The notes under the pieces were generated by a model. The model did not search any database and had not been told where the DNA came from. It saw only the letters and a program-made list of their open reading frames with translations. 64,000 nucleotides of DNA. Origin: Breoghania sp037026715 (GTDB lineage: Bacteria; Pseudomonadota; Alphaproteobacteria; Rhizobiales; Stappiaceae). The translations under genes and the position numbers were made by a program. Shown piece after piece: positions 61,744-64,000 of the stretch. Position 1 is the stretch's first letter. The number at the start of each line of letters is the position of its first letter. The stretch lies in contig NZ_JBANCG010000007.1 of NCBI RefSeq assembly GCF_037026715.1, positions 306,520 to 370,519 of the forward strand, written 5' to 3'.

Positions 61744-63432
61744 ATGTCCCTGAACAAATTCGGTATCGGCATCAAGATCTGGGTTCCGGTGGTCACCCTC
61801 GCTGCCCTCGTCGTCATTCTGGCCGCCTTTAGCCTCTCTTCACTGTATGGCGCCCTTTACGGGGAGCGCGTGGACAAGACCCGTACCGTGGTTCAGCTGG
61901 CAATCTCGGTTGCCGCGCACTACCACGAGCTGGAAAAGACGGGAAAGCTCACCCGCGAACAGGCTCAGGCGCAGGCACGCGATGCCATCCGCGCCATGCG
62001 TTACGACGGCAACAACTATGCCTTCGTCTACGGAACCGACGGCGTCCGTGTCGTCTCTTCCAAGGCGTCTCTGGAAGGCAAGGACGCGAGCAACACCCAG
62101 GATGCCAAGGGCAAGTATCAGGTCCGCGAGATGCTGGCCGCCGCAAGGGCCGGCGGCGGGACCGTTCCCTACCACGTCACGCGCAAGGGCGGAGACGTGC
62201 CCCTGCCAAAGCTGAGCTGGGCGCAGGAGTTTCAACCCTGGGGCTGGGTATTCGGCACCGGCGTCTATATCGATGATATCGAAAGCACGTTCTGGACAAA
62301 GGCGATCCAGATCATCGGCATCGGCGCCGTCGGCGGGCTGCTGGCTTTCGGCATCGCCTTCGCGGCGATCCGCAATCTCTCCAGGCCGATCAAGAACCTG
62401 ACCGAGCGTATGCGGGAACTTGCCCACGGCAATACCGAGATCGATATCGAGGGCGCCGATCGCGGCGACGAGATCGGCGCCATGGCCGGAGCGATGGCCG
62501 TGTTCGTGGAGAACGAGCGCAAGCGGCGCGATCTGGAGGCGGGCCAGCAGGAGCGCGTCGAGCGCGACCGGGAGCGGGCGCGGGAGATCCAGGCGATCTC
62601 GAAGGAATTCGAGGGGCAGATGGGCTCGCTTCTGGAAACCATTTCCAGCTCGGTTGCCAACCTTCAGCATGCCTCGACCAACCTGAACGCGGGTGCCGCG
62701 CAGGTTACCAGCCAGAGCAAGACCGTGGCGGGTGCCGCCGCCGAGGCCTCCGCCAACGTGGAGACGGTCGCGTCTGCCGCCGAAGAGCTGGCCGCATCGG
62801 TTGCCGAAATCAGCCGTCAGGTGTCGTCGTCGAGCGAGATCGCCTCGCAGGCGGCAAGCCAGGCCGACAGCACCAACGTGCGCATCAAGGGTCTGTCGGA
62901 CGCCGCGACGCGCATCGGCGAGGTGGTGAGCCTGATCCAGGCGATCGCGGAACAGACCAACCTGCTGGCGCTGAACGCCACCATCGAGGCGGCGCGGGCC
63001 GGCGAGGCGGGCCGCGGCTTTGCCGTGGTGGCGGCGGAAGTCAAGGAACTTGCCACCCAGACCTCCAAGGCGACGGAGGAGATCTCCTCGCAGATCTCGT
63101 CGATCCAGGGCGAGACGCATGAGGCTGTCGGCGCGATCAGCGCCATCACCCATACGGTGAAGCAGATCAACGAGATCACGTCCGGCATCGCGGCGGCGGT
63201 GGAACAGCAGGGTGCGGCCACCACGGAGATCGCCCGCAACGTTCAGGAGGCCTCACGCGGCACGCAGGATGTTTCGGAGAACATCGAGGGCGTGTTCAGC
63301 GCTTCCCAGGTCGCCAATGAGGCCGTGGCGATGGTCGCCGAGGCCTCCTCGGCTCTGGAACGGGAAGCCGGGCTCCTGCGCGATCGGGTGGGAACCTTCT
63401 TGTCGAGCATCAACACCACGGATGCCGCCTGA
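61744..63432 (+). CDS. Methyl-accepting chemotaxis protein with Cache sensor domain
   Basis: Membrane chemoreceptor of 562 residues. A first transmembrane segment (about 11-33), a periplasmic sCache-type domain (GNNYAFVYGTDGVRVV, then WGWVFGTGVYIDDIE), a second transmembrane segment (about 188-210), a HAMP domain, and the cytoplasmic signalling domain with the hairpin tip IAEQTNLLALNATIEAARAG and GRGFAVVAAEVK. No CheR-binding pentapeptide ends the protein. The ligand is unknown; related sCache receptors often sense small carboxylates. The ATG giving MSLNKFGIGIKI is used. Confidence 0.95.
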   Translation: MSLNKFGIGIKIWVPVVTLAALVVILAAFSLSSLYGALYGERVDKTRTVVQLAISVAAHYHELEKTGKLTREQAQAQARDAIRAMRYDGNNYAFVYGTDGVRVVSSKASLEGKDASNTQDAKGKYQVREMLAAARAGGGTVPYHVTRKGGDVPLPKLSWAQEFQPWGWVFGTGVYIDDIESTFWTKAIQIIGIGAVGGLLAFGIAFAAIRNLSRPIKNLTERMRELAHGNTEIDIEGADRGDEIGAMAGAMAVFVENERKRRDLEAGQQERVERDRERAREIQAISKEFEGQMGSLLETISSSVANLQHASTNLNAGAAQVTSQSKTVAGAAAEASANVETVASAAEELAASVAEISRQVSSSSEIASQAASQADSTNVRIKGLSDAATRIGEVVSLIQAIAEQTNLLALNATIEAARAGEAGRGFAVVAAEVKELATQTSKATEEISSQISSIQGETHEAVGAISAITHTVKQINEITSGIAAAVEQQGAATTEIARNVQEASRGTQDVSENIEGVFSASQVANEAVAMVAEASSALEREAGLLRDRVGTFLSSINTTDAA

Positions 63433-63457
63433 CAGCATTTTCGACGTTGAAAACGAG

Positions 63458-63486
63458 AAAAGCCCGCCGGATCCGGCGGGCTTTTT
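63458..63486. terminator. Terminator after the chemoreceptor gene
   Basis: GCCCGCCGGATCCGGCGGGC is a perfect 20-bp palindrome flanked by AAAA and TTTTT, active for the plus-strand receptor gene and possibly for the convergent one. Confidence 0.92.
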
Positions 63487-63691
63487 GTCTTTCCGGGGGA
63501 AGGTTCCGTATTCGCGGGCTTCCATCCGCGTGCCGGACGGAAGGAGTGCCAGAACCTTGCTCATTGAGCGTAGCGCGCCTGTCCACGGGTGGCGCCCGCA
63601 TCCGTAACGGGCCCGGATGCGACGGGACATGGCGGGAACAACAGGAAGCCCCGGGGCGGACATGTGCGTTCCGCCCCGGAAGAGATCGCCG

Positions 63692-64000
63692 TCAGGCGAC
63701 GTTCTTCTTGATGCCGGCCAGGAAGCCGGAGACGTGCTCGCGCAGTTCCCGCGCTTCGCGCTCCAGCGCCTTGGAGGCGTCGAAGACCGTCGCGGCCGCC
63801 TGGTTGGTGACCTCTGCCGCACCCGAGACGCCTTCGATGTTCGACGTAACCTCCCGCGTGCCGTTGGAGGCTTCCTGAACGTTGCGGGCGATCTCCGTCG
63901 TGGCCGCACCCTGCTGTTCGACAGCCGCCGCGATGCCGGAGGTGATCTCGTTGATCTGGTTCACGGTGTGGGTGATCTCGCTGATCGCGCTGACGGCCTC
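63692..64000 (-). CDS. Methyl-accepting chemotaxis protein, C-terminal end (truncated by window edge)
   Basis: Only the last 102 residues are visible; the frame is open to the right edge. QINEITSGIAAAVEQQGAAT and the following TEIARNVQEAS are identical in protein sequence to the corresponding part of the neighbouring receptor, after which the two diverge; this one ends LREHVSGFLAGIKKNVA. The two genes are convergent paralogues. Its sensor domain lies outside the window. Confidence 0.92.
   Translation of the reverse strand, partial: EAVSAISEITHTVNQINEITSGIAAAVEQQGAATTEIARNVQEASNGTREVTSNIEGVSGAAEVTNQAAATVFDASKALEREARELREHVSGFLAGIKKNVA

Overview
The window is a contiguous, GC-rich chromosomal segment from an alphaproteobacterium, most likely of the order Hyphomicrobiales (Rhizobiales). 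The evidence is the gene order parB-parA-rsmG-mnmG-mnmE ... rho-hemJ-hemE | ppsR-maf-aroE-coaE-dnaQ, an Irr-type iron regulator beside fabA-fabB-fabI, an AccD without the usual zinc cysteines, an ornithine-lipid OlsB and the yraN/rsmI/LpoA-like cluster. Family level is uncertain; a Stappia-like relative is only a guess. I see no phage, transposase, CRISPR, rRNA or tRNA.

Region 1 (1-13.8 kb) looks like the chromosome's origin neighbourhood. After a truncated FAD-linked oxidase and a quinone-reductase-like gene comes the minus-strand run mnmG-rsmG-parA-parB, then mnmE, a plus-strand DUF255 protein, a GNAT enzyme, rho, hemJ and hemE. A perfect parS site lies between mnmG and mnmE, a second symmetrical parS core lies inside rsmG, and two one-mismatch sites flank the hairpin after rho. 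The roughly 400 bp gap between hemE and ppsR has the position and motifs of an alphaproteobacterial oriC: two CtrA-type boxes, a near-consensus DnaA box and five GANTC sites.

Region 2 (13.8-29 kb) carries the plus-strand operon ppsR-maf-aroE-coaE-dnaQ, a D-2-hydroxyacid dehydrogenase, an exported SH3 protein, the fabA-fabB-fabI set for unsaturated fatty acid synthesis and elongation opposite irr, then nth, a DUF2244 membrane protein, a HerA-like ATPase, an Ada-like methyltransferase and folC.

Region 3 (29-46 kb) is tryptophan and central metabolism plus cell wall: trpF, trpB, trpA, accD and folC on the minus strand, with DUF2267 and DUF1127 genes and a pair of REP-like palindromes inserted between trpB and trpA. 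Then come maeB, mutS, glnD overlapping murJ, trpS and cysK.

Region 4 (46-64 kb) holds yraN-rsmI opposite an LpoA-like lipoprotein, coaBC-dut, gshB, a 27-residue membrane miniprotein with its own palindrome and terminator, comM, a hybrid histidine kinase, olsB, a DUF1330 protein, a class A penicillin-binding protein with a perfect CtrA-type box upstream, and two convergent chemotaxis receptors, the second cut by the window edge.

Most of the window is conserved housekeeping sequence. The observations most worth following are the origin/parS/CtrA architecture, the covarying palindrome pair in the trp cluster and the miniprotein locus. I found no clear evidence of an entirely new multi-gene system.
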